This document shows positions 1 to 7,115 of a stretch of 33,738 nt of DNA, one piece after another. Source of the DNA: Bowdeniella nasicola (GTDB taxonomy: Bacteria; Actinomycetota; Actinomycetes; Actinomycetales; Actinomycetaceae); contig JAUNVA010000009.1 of the NCBI GenBank assembly GCA_030537895.1, forward strand, positions 59,353 to 93,090. Direction: 5' to 3'. Position numbers and translations under genes: made by a program. The notes under the pieces were generated by a model. That model saw only the letters and a list, made by a program, of their open reading frames with translations. It ran no database searches and had not been told where the DNA came from. Within the stretch, counting starts at the first letter, position 1. Each line of letters opens with the position of its first letter.

Positions 1-96
1 GGAGCACCCCCTCGGGTCCCGCCTCCTTGCGGAGTGCCCCCGGACGAGATGCCCGCTCGCGCTGCGGCATTCGGTGTGGTCGGTAGCGTGGAGGCT

Positions 97-1074
97 ATGG
101 CTGTTCGTCACATGCGGGTCGACCCGTTCATGATCGCGATCCTGGCCTCCGCGCTGCTCGCCTTCCTCCTGCCCGCCACGGGGGCGGGCGCCGACGTCGT
201 TTCCCACGTCACGACCGGGGCCATCGTCCTCCTGTTTTTTGGCTACGGGGCGCGCCTGTCGGTACGCGAGGCGCTCGCCGGTCTCACCCATTGGCGTCTG
301 CACCTCATGATCCTCGCCTGCACCTACCTGGTGTTCCCGGCGCTCGCGCTCGCCCTGGTGGCGATCCCCGACGCCGTGCTCTCCCCCGCGATGCGCTTTG
401 GGCTCATCTTCCTGTGCCTCGTGCCCTCAACGGTGCAGTCCTCGATCACATTCACCTCCATCGCGGGCGGCAACATCGCCGGCGCGATGGTGAGCGCGAC
501 GGCCTCCAACATCCTCGGCGTCGTCATCACCCCGCTGCTCGCCCTGCTGTTCCTGCCCGCGCACGGCGGCACGATCGGGCTCGGGCAGGTCCGCGACGTC
601 GCCCTGCAGCTCCTGCTGCCGTTCGTCCTCGGGCAGCTCTCCCGTCCCCTCACCGCCGAGTTCATGGCCCGGCACCGGCGCCGCGTCACCCTGCTCGACC
701 GGGTGGTCATCTGCCTCGTGGTCTACCGCGCGTTCTCGGGGTTCTTTGCCGATCGCGCATGGGTTCAGGTGCGCGCGCTGGACTTCCTCGTCATGGTGGC
801 GGCGAGCCTCGTGATCCTCACGTTCATGTTCGCGTTCACCTGGTGGGTCTCCGGCGTGACGGGGTTCTCCCGCCCCGACCGCATCGCCATCATGATGTGC
901 GGCACGAAGAAGTCGCTCGCAACCGGCGTGCCCATCGCCGCGATCCTGTTCGCGGGCCAGTCCATCGGACTGATCGTTCTGCCCCTCATGGTCTTTCACC
1001 AGGCCCAGCTCATGGCTGCGACCGTCATTTCGGGCCGGATGGGGCGCGCTCCGGAGGGTACAGGCACCAACTGA
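97..1074 (+). CDS. SBF-like (bile acid:sodium symporter family) membrane transporter
   Basis: Multi-spanning membrane protein with about ten hydrophobic segments and the C-terminal GTKKSLATGVP stretch typical of the SBF-like branch (PF13593) of the bile acid:Na+ symporter superfamily. Such proteins are thought to be secondary transporters of organic anions; the substrate here cannot be told. The family normally begins with a few basic residues followed by a VDPF-type segment, which is present (RVDPFMIAIL). The start is uncertain. The frame is open to the window edge, with GTG codons at 34 and 88 and ATG at 97 and 112. A GGAGG at 90-94 is too close to ATG97 and too far from ATG112. I chose ATG97 as a compromise. 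The gene is followed by a hairpin at 1097-1115. Confidence 0.82.
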   Translation: MAVRHMRVDPFMIAILASALLAFLLPATGAGADVVSHVTTGAIVLLFFGYGARLSVREALAGLTHWRLHLMILACTYLVFPALALALVAIPDAVLSPAMRFGLIFLCLVPSTVQSSITFTSIAGGNIAGAMVSATASNILGVVITPLLALLFLPAHGGTIGLGQVRDVALQLLLPFVLGQLSRPLTAEFMARHRRRVTLLDRVVICLVVYRAFSGFFADRAWVQVRALDFLVMVAASLVILTFMFAFTWWVSGVTGFSRPDRIAIMMCGTKKSLATGVPIAAILFAGQSIGLIVLPLMVFHQAQLMAATVISGRMGRAPEGTGTN

Positions 1075-1096
1075 GCCCCCATCACCAGGAGTGTCC

Positions 1097-1115
1097 CGCC
1101 CCGAAACTCGGGGCG
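1097..1115 (+). terminator. Hairpin after the SBF-like transporter gene
   Basis: A perfect 8-bp stem, CGCCCCGA/TCGGGGCG, with a 3-nt loop lies 22 bases after the stop codon. There is no T-run, as is common for actinobacterial terminators. The rest of the 1075-1295 gap shows nothing coding. Confidence 0.5.
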
Positions 1116-1282
1116 CCGCGGTCTCACTACCGACGTCATCGTGGTGCTCATCGCGCCGCCCGGTTCGCCCACCGCATCGTGATCCTCGTCCCCCTCGCCC
1201 CCGCCAGGCACGCACAGCGATCTGCCAGACGCTCCACATCCCCCGCCATGTCCCCTTCCCTCCGCTGATCCCACCACCGCCC

Positions 1283-1288
1283 TAGGCT
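1283..1288 (+). promoter_or_regulatory. -10 element TAGGCT, probable leaderless promoter of tag
   Basis: TAGGCT fits the actinobacterial -10 pattern TAnnnT and ends exactly 7 nt before the ATG at 1296, so transcription would start at or next to the start codon. No Shine-Dalgarno sequence is visible. The -35 region is not recognisable. Confidence 0.45.
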
Positions 1289-1295
1289 GAGTGAT

Positions 1296-1958
1296 ATGCC
1301 AGCGCCACCAGACCTCATTCTCGGCGAGGACGGCCTCGCGCGCCCCGCCTGGGCCACGCGCGACCCGCTCCTCACCACCTACTACGACACCGAATGGGGC
1401 ATGCCGATCCGCGACGAGCAGGGAATCTTCGAGCGGCTCTGCCTGGAGGGCTTCCAGGCGGGGCTTTCCTGGCTGTTGGTCCTCCGGCGTCGCCCGCACC
1501 TGCGCCGGGCGCTCGCCGCCTTCGACCCCGACGTGCTCGCCACCTGGACCGAGGATGACATCGATACCGCCCTGGAGGCGCCCGGTGTCATCAGAAACCG
1601 GCAAAAGATCGCCGCTGTCGTGACGAATGCGCGAGCCACCCTCGCGCTGCGCGCCGACGGCGGACTCGCCCCACTTGTCTGGAGCTACCAACCCGACCTC
1701 ACACCACGGCCGCGCACGGCCGCCGAGGTGCCCTCGCGTTCGGCCGAGTCGGAGGCCCTGGCCAGGGAGCTCAAGAGGCGGGGGTTCACGTTCGTCGGAC
1801 CGACGAGCGCATTCGCGCTCATGGAGGCGATCGGCGTCGTCGATACCCACCTGGTTGGTTCCCACCGGCGGGGCTCATCGGGAGTGTGGGACCGTGAAAG
1901 CGATCGTCCCATCGCAGACACGCAGGACGGCGGGCATCCCGCGTCAACGCGCGAGTAG
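1296..1958 (+). CDS. tag: DNA-3-methyladenine glycosylase I (Tag), zinc-site variant
   Basis: Removes 3-methyladenine from alkylated DNA, starting base excision repair. Family landmarks are clear: DPLLTTYYDTEWG near residues 23-35, CLEGFQAGLSW at 49-59 containing the base-recognition Glu51 (E. coli Glu38) and Trp59 (E. coli Trp46), GVIRNRQKI near 97-105, and the late KRRGFTFVGPT block. The four zinc ligands of E. coli Tag (Cys4, His17, His175, Cys179) align with Pro17, Tyr30, His185 and Ser189, so only one remains, and pocket Tyr13 aligns with Leu26. The zinc snap joining the two ends of the protein is therefore probably absent. The C-terminal tail runs about 30 residues past the last family motif. 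The start is supported by the -10 element just upstream. Confidence 0.9.
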   Translation: MPAPPDLILGEDGLARPAWATRDPLLTTYYDTEWGMPIRDEQGIFERLCLEGFQAGLSWLLVLRRRPHLRRALAAFDPDVLATWTEDDIDTALEAPGVIRNRQKIAAVVTNARATLALRADGGLAPLVWSYQPDLTPRPRTAAEVPSRSAESEALARELKRRGFTFVGPTSAFALMEAIGVVDTHLVGSHRRGSSGVWDRESDRPIADTQDGGHPASTRE

Positions 1959-2032
1959 CACCCGAGATTGGAAGAGGGCGCATCGCAGGTCCGCGAGGAG
2001 GCACGACCCGTGACGCGTGCCCACCGACGCGC

Positions 2033-2038
2033 TAGGAT
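2033..2038 (+). promoter_or_regulatory. Putative promoter of pncA (-10 TAGGAT)
   Basis: TAGGAT at 2033-2038 is preceded, after 17 bases, by GTGACG at 2010-2015, a 4/6 match to TTGACA. This predicts a leader of about 25 nt holding the pncA ribosome binding site. Confidence 0.4.
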
Positions 2039-2069
2039 CATGCGCAACGACGACGCGAAAGGTCATCCC

Positions 2070-2684
2070 ATGAAGCGCGCTCTCCTTCTGGTCGATGTAC
2101 AGCCGACGTTCTGCGAAGGGGGCGCGCTCGCCGTCGAGGGCGGAAATGCCGTCGCCGAACGGATCGCCCGCTACGTGGCGGAACAGGGCTCGAACTACGA
2201 CCTCATCGCCACCTCCCAGGACTGGCACATCGAGCCGGGTGATCACTTCGCCACGGATCCCGACTTCATCGACACGTGGCCGCCGCACGGCGTCGCCGGC
2301 ACTCCCGAGGCGGAGCTGCACCCGGCGCTCGCGAGCCTGCGAGCCGATATCTCCGTGAAGAAGGGCCACTACTCTGCGGCATATTCGGCCTTCGAAGGCG
2401 TCACCGAGGACGAGGGCTGCCTCTCCGATGGGCTGCGCGCGGCACAGATCGAAGCGCTGGACGTCGTGGGAATTGCCGAATCGCACTGCGTCCTGCAGAG
2501 CTGTCTCGACGCCGTGGAGGAGGGCTGGCCGGTGCGCTGCCTTAGCGACCTGACCGTGCCCGTTAGCGAGGACCTTGGGGCCGCCGCCCGCGAGCGGATG
2601 CGCGAGGCCGGTGTCGAACTTGTGGACTCCTCGCAGGCCTTTCCGGGCGAGGGCAGCGGCGGCTGCGGGTGCGGGTGCCGCTAA
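2070..2684 (+). CDS. pncA: Nicotinamidase / pyrazinamidase (PncA)
   Basis: Hydrolyses nicotinamide to nicotinate for NAD salvage; the same enzyme family activates pyrazinamide. Catalytic triad residues are visible: Asp9 (LLLVDVQ), Lys98 (VKKGHYSAAY) and Cys140 (AESHCVLQSC). The metal site is intact as Asp51, His53, His59 and His73, with the same spacing as M. tuberculosis PncA. At 204 aa it is slightly longer than the usual 180-190, because of a Gly/Cys-rich tail ending GGCGCGCR. The start at 2070 is chosen for GAAAGG at 2057-2062, 7 nt upstream, and for the conserved N-terminus. The reading frame extends upstream without family similarity. The gene ends 59 bases from the convergent mrr gene. 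Confidence 0.93.
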   Translation: MKRALLLVDVQPTFCEGGALAVEGGNAVAERIARYVAEQGSNYDLIATSQDWHIEPGDHFATDPDFIDTWPPHGVAGTPEAELHPALASLRADISVKKGHYSAAYSAFEGVTEDEGCLSDGLRAAQIEALDVVGIAESHCVLQSCLDAVEEGWPVRCLSDLTVPVSEDLGAAARERMREAGVELVDSSQAFPGEGSGGCGCGCR

Positions 2685-2743
2685 CGGCGCGCACGCTCAC
2701 GCACCCGTGGCGCAGGTCATGGCACAAGCGCGTGACCGTGGGC

Positions 2744-3739
2744 TCAGAGATCGAAAAAGTCCTCGTCGATCTCGAGGACCGCGTACTCGTGTTTGACCTG
2801 CACTCCCACTCCGTAGCGGAGCATCAGCGACGTGAGGCGCCGGCCATCGACGAGGACGACCTTGCCGTGCATCTGGTCACGCGCGTAGCGGATCGCGCCG
2901 TCGGTGAAGTGTGACGTCGTAAAGAAGATGCCGCGATCCACGCCCTTGCCGGAGACCGCTCCGTAGAACGCGTGAATCGCGCTGCTGCCAACGGTGTTGT
3001 CCGCGGCGTACCGCTTCGCTTGCACGTAGACGTTCTGGAGGCCGAGGGGATCCTGCGGGATCACGCCGTCAATGCCGCCATCGGGGCCCCGGTCGGTACG
3101 CGCGCCGAGACGCTCGGAGCCCCCGTAGCCCATGGCCTTCAGGGTGCGCACCACCGCCTCCTCAAAGAATTCCGGGCTCTCCTCGCGAAGCCGGTTCAAC
3201 AGCTCGGTCGCAACCGCGTCGTTTTCCTGTTCTACGAGCTCTTGCACCGTCTCGACCGCATTGTCGGCGCCGGGCGGCGCATCGCCCGCGCCGTCGGCGT
3301 CGGCACCCGAACCGCCGCCCGAGCGCGCGGAAGCGCTATTCGCGTCCGCCTGCCGCTCGCGCCGACGCGCGGCGAGCTCCTCCTGGTAGGCATCCCATTT
3401 CGGCAGGCCGATGAAGTCGGACTCCCGGATGGGCGCCCCCTGGTTCTCGCGCGCGAACTGCCGACCACGGTCCGTGATCCGGTACACCGCCCTCGACACG
3501 CGCTCGAGGAGGCCCGCTTGCGTCAGGCCAGTGATCGCCCACCCCATGCGGTTCTCATACCGCAGTTGACCGCTGGAGAGCCGCTCTTGTAGCTGCTCTG
3601 GAGGAATCTGGGCGGCGGTGACGATCCGCTCATGAATCTCGCGGCGCGTTGCGCGCTCGCCGTCAAACAGGACGTCAAGAACGATAGGCCGCATCTCTTC
3701 GGTTGTGAGCATCTCGCTTGACAGGCGTGGCGCACTCAT
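2744..3739 (-). CDS. mrr: Mrr-type (type IV) restriction endonuclease
   Basis: 331 aa. Mrr enzymes cut DNA carrying foreign methylation. An N-terminal winged-helix Mrr_N-like domain (about residues 10-95, with MGWAITGLTQAGLLERVSR) is joined by a Gly/Asp/Ala-rich low-complexity linker (about 130-165) to a Mrr catalytic domain. This has the PD-(D/E)xK-type signature GPDGGIDG (Asp224) followed by VQAK (Gln240, Lys242) and the usual RGIFFTTSHFT strand. The start is set by GAGGGAG immediately upstream on the minus strand. No methyltransferase or specificity subunit lies beside it, which fits a stand-alone type IV enzyme. The 349-base upstream gap carries a repeat cluster that may regulate it. Confidence 0.9.
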   Translation of the reverse strand: MSAPRLSSEMLTTEEMRPIVLDVLFDGERATRREIHERIVTAAQIPPEQLQERLSSGQLRYENRMGWAITGLTQAGLLERVSRAVYRITDRGRQFARENQGAPIRESDFIGLPKWDAYQEELAARRRERQADANSASARSGGGSGADADGAGDAPPGADNAVETVQELVEQENDAVATELLNRLREESPEFFEEAVVRTLKAMGYGGSERLGARTDRGPDGGIDGVIPQDPLGLQNVYVQAKRYAADNTVGSSAIHAFYGAVSGKGVDRGIFFTTSHFTDGAIRYARDQMHGKVVLVDGRRLTSLMLRYGVGVQVKHEYAVLEIDEDFFDL

Positions 3740-3902
3740 CTGTCTCCCTCGAAAGCCGTTGTCGACCTCTATCTTCCCAGTCGCGCGGGAGTCGCACGCC
3801 TGTTCCACCGCGGACACGGGCCACCGTGACAGGTCGATGCCCTCGGGCGCGCCGCCGCGACGTCTCACAGACCAACGGTCCGCGCCGAGGCGCCAGGACG
3901 GC

Positions 3903-3970
3903 GCATCGATACCCCTCTGCGGCATCGATACCCCTTGACGACAGGGGCACACCGTACCGCGGAGGGGTAT
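3903..3970. repeat. Direct and inverted repeat cluster upstream of mrr
   Basis: GCATCGATACCCCT occurs twice as an exact 14-bp direct repeat (3903-3916 and 3922-3935), with 19 bp between start positions. ATACCCCTCTGCGG at 3909-3922 is mirrored by CCGCGGAGGGGTAT at 3957-3970 (13 of 14 paired). A smaller hairpin, CCCCT/AGGGG with a 7-nt loop, sits at 3931-3947. The cluster lies 164-231 bases upstream of the mrr start and downstream of the SRPBCC gene terminator. It resembles a multi-copy operator. Function is inferred from position only. Confidence 0.6.
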
Positions 3971-4034
3971 TCATCGATCATGAGCCGTCCGGCCGTGCCT
4001 CACATCGCTCAACCGGGGTCATTGGACGCACGAA

Positions 4035-4072
4035 GCGGCCCCAGGCAGGCAAGAACGCCTCCCCGGGGCCGC
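4035..4072 (-). terminator. Hairpin terminator of the SRPBCC gene
   Basis: On the minus strand GCGGCCCC pairs with GGGGCCGC, with an inner AGGC/GCCT stem, starting 17 bases after the stop codon at 4089. It lacks a T-run. Confidence 0.5.
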
Positions 4073-4088
4073 CGAAGTGTGCGGATAC

Positions 4089-4559
4089 TCAGGCGTCGGC
4101 CACAACCGCGGCCAGGCGGTTCAGCGACTCCTCAAGCTCATCTTCCTTCACGAGCGGGAAGAGGGGGAGCAATTCTTCGTCGGTGACGTCGGCCCAGTCG
4201 TAGGTAAGGGTGACATCGGTGGTCTCGGAATCCACGGCGTTCAGCGTGTAGAGCCACTCCCAGCCTCCGGGGGTGTCCTTGCTCTTCTCCTGGGCGGGCT
4301 TCCAACCAATCATGGCGTTCTTGTCATAGGCGCTCACGTGGTTGTACATCGTGTAGTCGCCACCCTGGAAGTCGGCGTACATATTCATGACGAACACGTC
4401 ACCGACCTTCTGCAGACGCTCGGCCTTCTCATCGGAACGCACCATTCCGGAACCATCAAATTCGGCATGCCGCTGCGGCAGCGTGAGCACGTTGAAGATT
4501 GCGGATGCCGGGGCATCGATGCGACGGGAAACTGTAATGCGGGTGTCGTTGGTAGCCAT
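4089..4559 (-). CDS. SRPBCC (START/Bet v1-like) family protein
   Basis: 156 aa. The N-terminus TRITVSRRIDAPASAIFNVLT is the classic first strand and helix of the SRPBCC fold, and the C-terminal amphipathic helix (EDELEESLNRLAAVVADA) closes the pocket. Members bind hydrophobic ligands or act as polyketide cyclase-like proteins; no specific substrate can be assigned. ATG4559 is preferred because family similarity begins there, although the GAGG upstream is about 12 nt away. ATG codons at 4577 and 4586 are alternatives. It is transcribed apart from the APH/FMN reductase pair, 62 bases away, and is followed by its own hairpin. Confidence 0.82.
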   Translation of the reverse strand: MATNDTRITVSRRIDAPASAIFNVLTLPQRHAEFDGSGMVRSDEKAERLQKVGDVFVMNMYADFQGGDYTMYNHVSAYDKNAMIGWKPAQEKSKDTPGGWEWLYTLNAVDSETTDVTLTYDWADVTDEELLPLFPLVKEDELEESLNRLAAVVADA

Positions 4560-4621
4560 ACCGTTACTGTGCCTCATATTTTTCATGTTCGCATGTATAA
4601 ATTGTCACATCTCGCCGCAGT

Positions 4622-5515
4622 TCACTCGATGCACTTGAGGGCTGCGTGAAGGACGCGTAATCCGCGGCGTTCAAAGGCCTCATCGCCAACCTTGCAGGCC
4701 CACGCCGACATCGCTACTGCCTCCCGCACCACGGTGATCCGGAAACGTTCCGTCGCCAGGAGGGCCCCGGCATCGGCACCGTAGCCGCGGAAGAACGCCT
4801 CCCGCAGGTCCGGGCGACCGAGCCACGGGCCGGTGGCCAGATGCACGAGGTCCTCCTCGACCGGGCGGTGACCGAAGCGCCCGAAGTCGAAGGTGCGAAC
4901 GTGCGGCCCGTCCACCAACCAGTTGCGCGGCCCGTAGTCCCCATGGGAGGGGACGACCTCGACGGGCCGTGGCCGGTAGGACTCCAGGATCTCGCGGGCG
5001 TGGGCGGCCTCCTGGGGTGGGATGTGGTGCGGACGTTCCAACCAGCGCAGCGCCTTCGCATGCAGATGGTGATCAAGGCGTGGATCGATGTGGGTAGTGC
5101 GGGAATGCAAGATCCGAAGGATCCGCCCGGCCTCGTCGTGAACCGTCGGGTCGGTGGCGGCGCCCGACCCGAGGGCGAGCCGCCCCGGCAGGAGGGAGAG
5201 GACCAGGATGCGCTCATCCTCATCCGCGTACAGGAGGCGGGGTGCGGCGTCACGTCCGCTGAGGGCGGCGACCGCGCCCCGGTATCCGGCGATCTCCCGC
5301 GTCAGGTGGCGGTTGCCCACTCCCCCGGCTTTCACGACGACGTCACGCCCGCCGACGCGCACGCGCCACACCCAGGAGTCGACGAGCCCCCACGACAGAT
5401 CCGCCACCACGACTGCCCCGGGCAGCCACTCCGCCAGGAGGTCTCGCTGCGCGCTCGACAATCGCGGCCCATGAACAGCCTGCGTCGCGGACGAAAACCC
5501 GTGTAGTTCACTCAC
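4622..5515 (-). CDS. APH-family phosphotransferase (kinase-like fold)
   Basis: 297 aa protein of the aminoglycoside phosphotransferase/choline kinase-like superfamily (PF01636). The catalytic loop HGDYGPRNW (His191, Asp193, Asn198), the Mg2+-binding TFDFGRFG (Asp210) and the ATP-lysine strand DVVVKAGG (Lys62) are all present. The family phosphorylates small hydroxylated molecules. The acceptor is unknown and resistance should not be assumed. It starts with GTG overlapping the stop of the FMN reductase gene (GTGA), so the two are translationally coupled. Confidence 0.85.
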   Translation of the reverse strand: MSELHGFSSATQAVHGPRLSSAQRDLLAEWLPGAVVVADLSWGLVDSWVWRVRVGGRDVVVKAGGVGNRHLTREIAGYRGAVAALSGRDAAPRLLYADEDERILVLSLLPGRLALGSGAATDPTVHDEAGRILRILHSRTTHIDPRLDHHLHAKALRWLERPHHIPPQEAAHAREILESYRPRPVEVVPSHGDYGPRNWLVDGPHVRTFDFGRFGHRPVEEDLVHLATGPWLGRPDLREAFFRGYGADAGALLATERFRITVVREAVAMSAWACKVGDEAFERRGLRVLHAALKCIE

Positions 5516-6063
5516 ACGGCGTGACGCCTGACGTGTGTAAGGAAGGCCTGCGCAAACCGATCAAGACGCTCCCTGGCGTCGGCATCGGTCACGACCTCGC
5601 CATCGAACTGATTGTCGGCATAGCGCCAGTAGAGTTCCGGGGTCGACATGACTGGCATCCCTAAGCTCGAGAGCACGGGACGCAGCTGATGCTGGGCGAT
5701 CGCGGCTCCCAGCACCCCGGGCGACGTGCCGAGCACCGCCACCGCCCTACCGGCGAACGCATTATCGCCCCAGGGCCGCGAGCCCCATTCCAGCGCGTTC
5801 TTCAAGGCTGCGGAAAACGTCCGGTTGTATTCCGGCGTGAGGAAGGCGATGCCGTCGACGGCACGCACTTCTTCCTTCAAGCGGGTGGCCTCGGCAGGGA
5901 ATTGTGTCTCGAGATCGCGACAGTACAGCGGAAGGTTTGCAATCGAGATATCGACGACGTCAACATCCGCTTCCGTGCGTAGCCGCGCTGCGAGCGCGTC
6001 GGCCAGTTGGCGGTTGATGGAGTGTCGCGACAAACTCCCGACGATTGTGGCAATCCGAACCAC
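5512..6063 (-). CDS. NADPH-dependent FMN reductase family protein
   Basis: 183 aa flavodoxin-like reductase. The phosphate-binding loop GSLSRHSINRQLA (about residues 9-21), the flavin-contact motif LTPEYNRTFSAALKNALEW (about 75-93) and GTSPGVLGAAIAQHQLR are typical of the NAD(P)H-dependent FMN/azo/quinone reductase family. It probably reduces quinones, azo compounds or chromate using FMN. It starts with GTG, preceded by AAGGAG 4 nt upstream, and is the first gene of a two-gene unit with the APH-type kinase. It is divergent from the polyol cluster. Confidence 0.9.
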   Translation of the reverse strand: MVRIATIVGSLSRHSINRQLADALAARLRTEADVDVVDISIANLPLYCRDLETQFPAEATRLKEEVRAVDGIAFLTPEYNRTFSAALKNALEWGSRPWGDNAFAGRAVAVLGTSPGVLGAAIAQHQLRPVLSSLGMPVMSTPELYWRYADNQFDGEVVTDADARERLDRFAQAFLTHVRRHAV

Positions 6064-6197
6064 GGGGCTCCTTCGATGGTGGGGTGTGGCACCAGTGTGC
6101 CGAGAGGGGGCAGGGACGTCCAGTGGCGATCCCTCCTGCGACGAAGGTCCCTAGACGCGACAGAATCCGTCGTTACACAACCGTAACCATCGACCTG

Positions 6198-6226
6198 TTG
6201 ACATGAGAGATGTGCCACTCTAGTCT
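6198..6226 (+). promoter_or_regulatory. Strong sigma-70-type promoter of the polyol cluster
   Basis: A perfect -35 TTGACA (6198-6203), a 17-bp spacer and -10 TAGTCT (6221-6226). This is the best promoter match in the window. The predicted transcription start falls just before the palindrome at 6233-6255. Confidence 0.8.
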
Positions 6227-6232
6227 GTTTTT

Positions 6233-6255
6233 AAAGTGGTTTGCGAAACCATTTT
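6233..6255. promoter_or_regulatory. Palindromic operator downstream of the polyol-cluster promoter
   Basis: A perfect inverted repeat TGGTTT-GCG-AAACCA (6237-6251) extends to 10-bp arms, AAAGTGGTTT and AAACCATTTT, with 9 of 10 paired. It covers the expected start of transcription, so a bound protein would block initiation. The linked ROK regulator at 10877 is the obvious candidate binder. Related half-sites lie upstream of that gene (10733-10741 and 10804-10828). Confidence 0.7.
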
Positions 6256-6288
6256 ATACCTCACGCAATGGAGCACTTGGAGGAGTCA

Positions 6289-7053
6289 ATGGGCACCGAT
6301 CAATTTTCACTTCACGGCACTACCACGCTGATTACCGGCGGCCACCAAGGGATTGGCAAGGTCGTCGCAGCCGGATTGGCAGCACGCGGGTCTGGAATCG
6401 CGATCATGGACCGGCAGGACGCCTCCCACGTGGCTGATGACATCAGGGAGCGTTTTGATGTTCCAGCAACCGCGGTGATCGCCGACGTGACCGATCCGGA
6501 GGCTGTGGCATCAGCGATCACGCAGGCACACGAGGAGCTTGGTGGACTCAACCACCTCTTTAACAACGCCGGAATCGTTCTGCACAAACCCGCGTTGGAC
6601 TGCACCCCTGACGATTGGCGCAAGGTCATCAACGTCAACCTCACCGGGGTCTTCTTCGTTGCTCAAGCCTTTGCCCGGTACCTCATCGCAGAGGGTCGCC
6701 GCGGCAACATCGTCAATACCGCTTCCATGTCCGGCACCATCGTCAATACCCCACAACCGCAGGCCTCCTATAACGCCTCGAAGGCCGGCGTTGCGCATCT
6801 GACGAAATCTCTCGCGGTGGAGTGGCAGGAACATGGCATCCGCGTGAACTCCATCAGTCCTGGCTACATCGAAACTGAGCTGATTGAGGATGTTCGGAAG
6901 GACTGGCGCGAACTATGGGAATCGCAAATTCCGTTCAAGCGCATGGGTACACCCGAAGAACTTGTAGGCGCCGTGACCTATCTGCTCTCCGATGCCTCCA
7001 GCTACACGTCCGGCACCGACCTCATCATCGACGGCCTGTTCACCACCGTCTAA
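6289..7053 (+). CDS. SDR-family polyol/ketose dehydrogenase
   Basis: 254 aa classical short-chain dehydrogenase/reductase. It has the cofactor loop TGGHQGIG (about residues 16-23), NNAG near 92-95, the catalytic Ser in IVNTASMSG, and Tyr161 and Lys165 in YNASK. The block IVNTASMSGTIVNTPQPQ resembles fungal and bacterial D-arabinitol 2-dehydrogenase, sorbose reductase and mannitol dehydrogenase SDRs, suggesting interconversion of a sugar alcohol and a ketose with NAD(P). The start ATG at 6289 is fixed by GGAGGAG 3 nt upstream; the frame opens earlier at 6241 without support. It is the first gene after the promoter and operator, 62 bases before the transporter lipoprotein gene. Confidence 0.88.
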   Translation: MGTDQFSLHGTTTLITGGHQGIGKVVAAGLAARGSGIAIMDRQDASHVADDIRERFDVPATAVIADVTDPEAVASAITQAHEELGGLNHLFNNAGIVLHKPALDCTPDDWRKVINVNLTGVFFVAQAFARYLIAEGRRGNIVNTASMSGTIVNTPQPQASYNASKAGVAHLTKSLAVEWQEHGIRVNSISPGYIETELIEDVRKDWRELWESQIPFKRMGTPEELVGAVTYLLSDASSYTSGTDLIIDGLFTTV

Positions 7054-7115
7054 TCCACTCTTACGGCACACCCTGCCAATAACAGCATTCATCACAACCC
7101 AAACAAGGAGCAATC

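Noticed and set aside
996..1865. 289-codon minus-strand frame over tag
   Set aside because: Opposes the Tag gene, whose motifs are clear; Gly/Arg-rich with no similarity.
3903..3970. Possible CRISPR array
   Set aside because: Only two short direct repeats 19 bp apart, with a 5-base gap between them, no further units and no cas genes.
4622..5515. Aminoglycoside resistance gene
   Set aside because: The APH-like fold is shared by many small-molecule kinases; nothing ties this protein to a drug, and it is coupled to a flavin reductase.
7054..7115. Riboswitch ahead of the lipoprotein gene
   Set aside because: The gap is only 62 bases, with no conserved riboswitch core or terminator/antiterminator pair.
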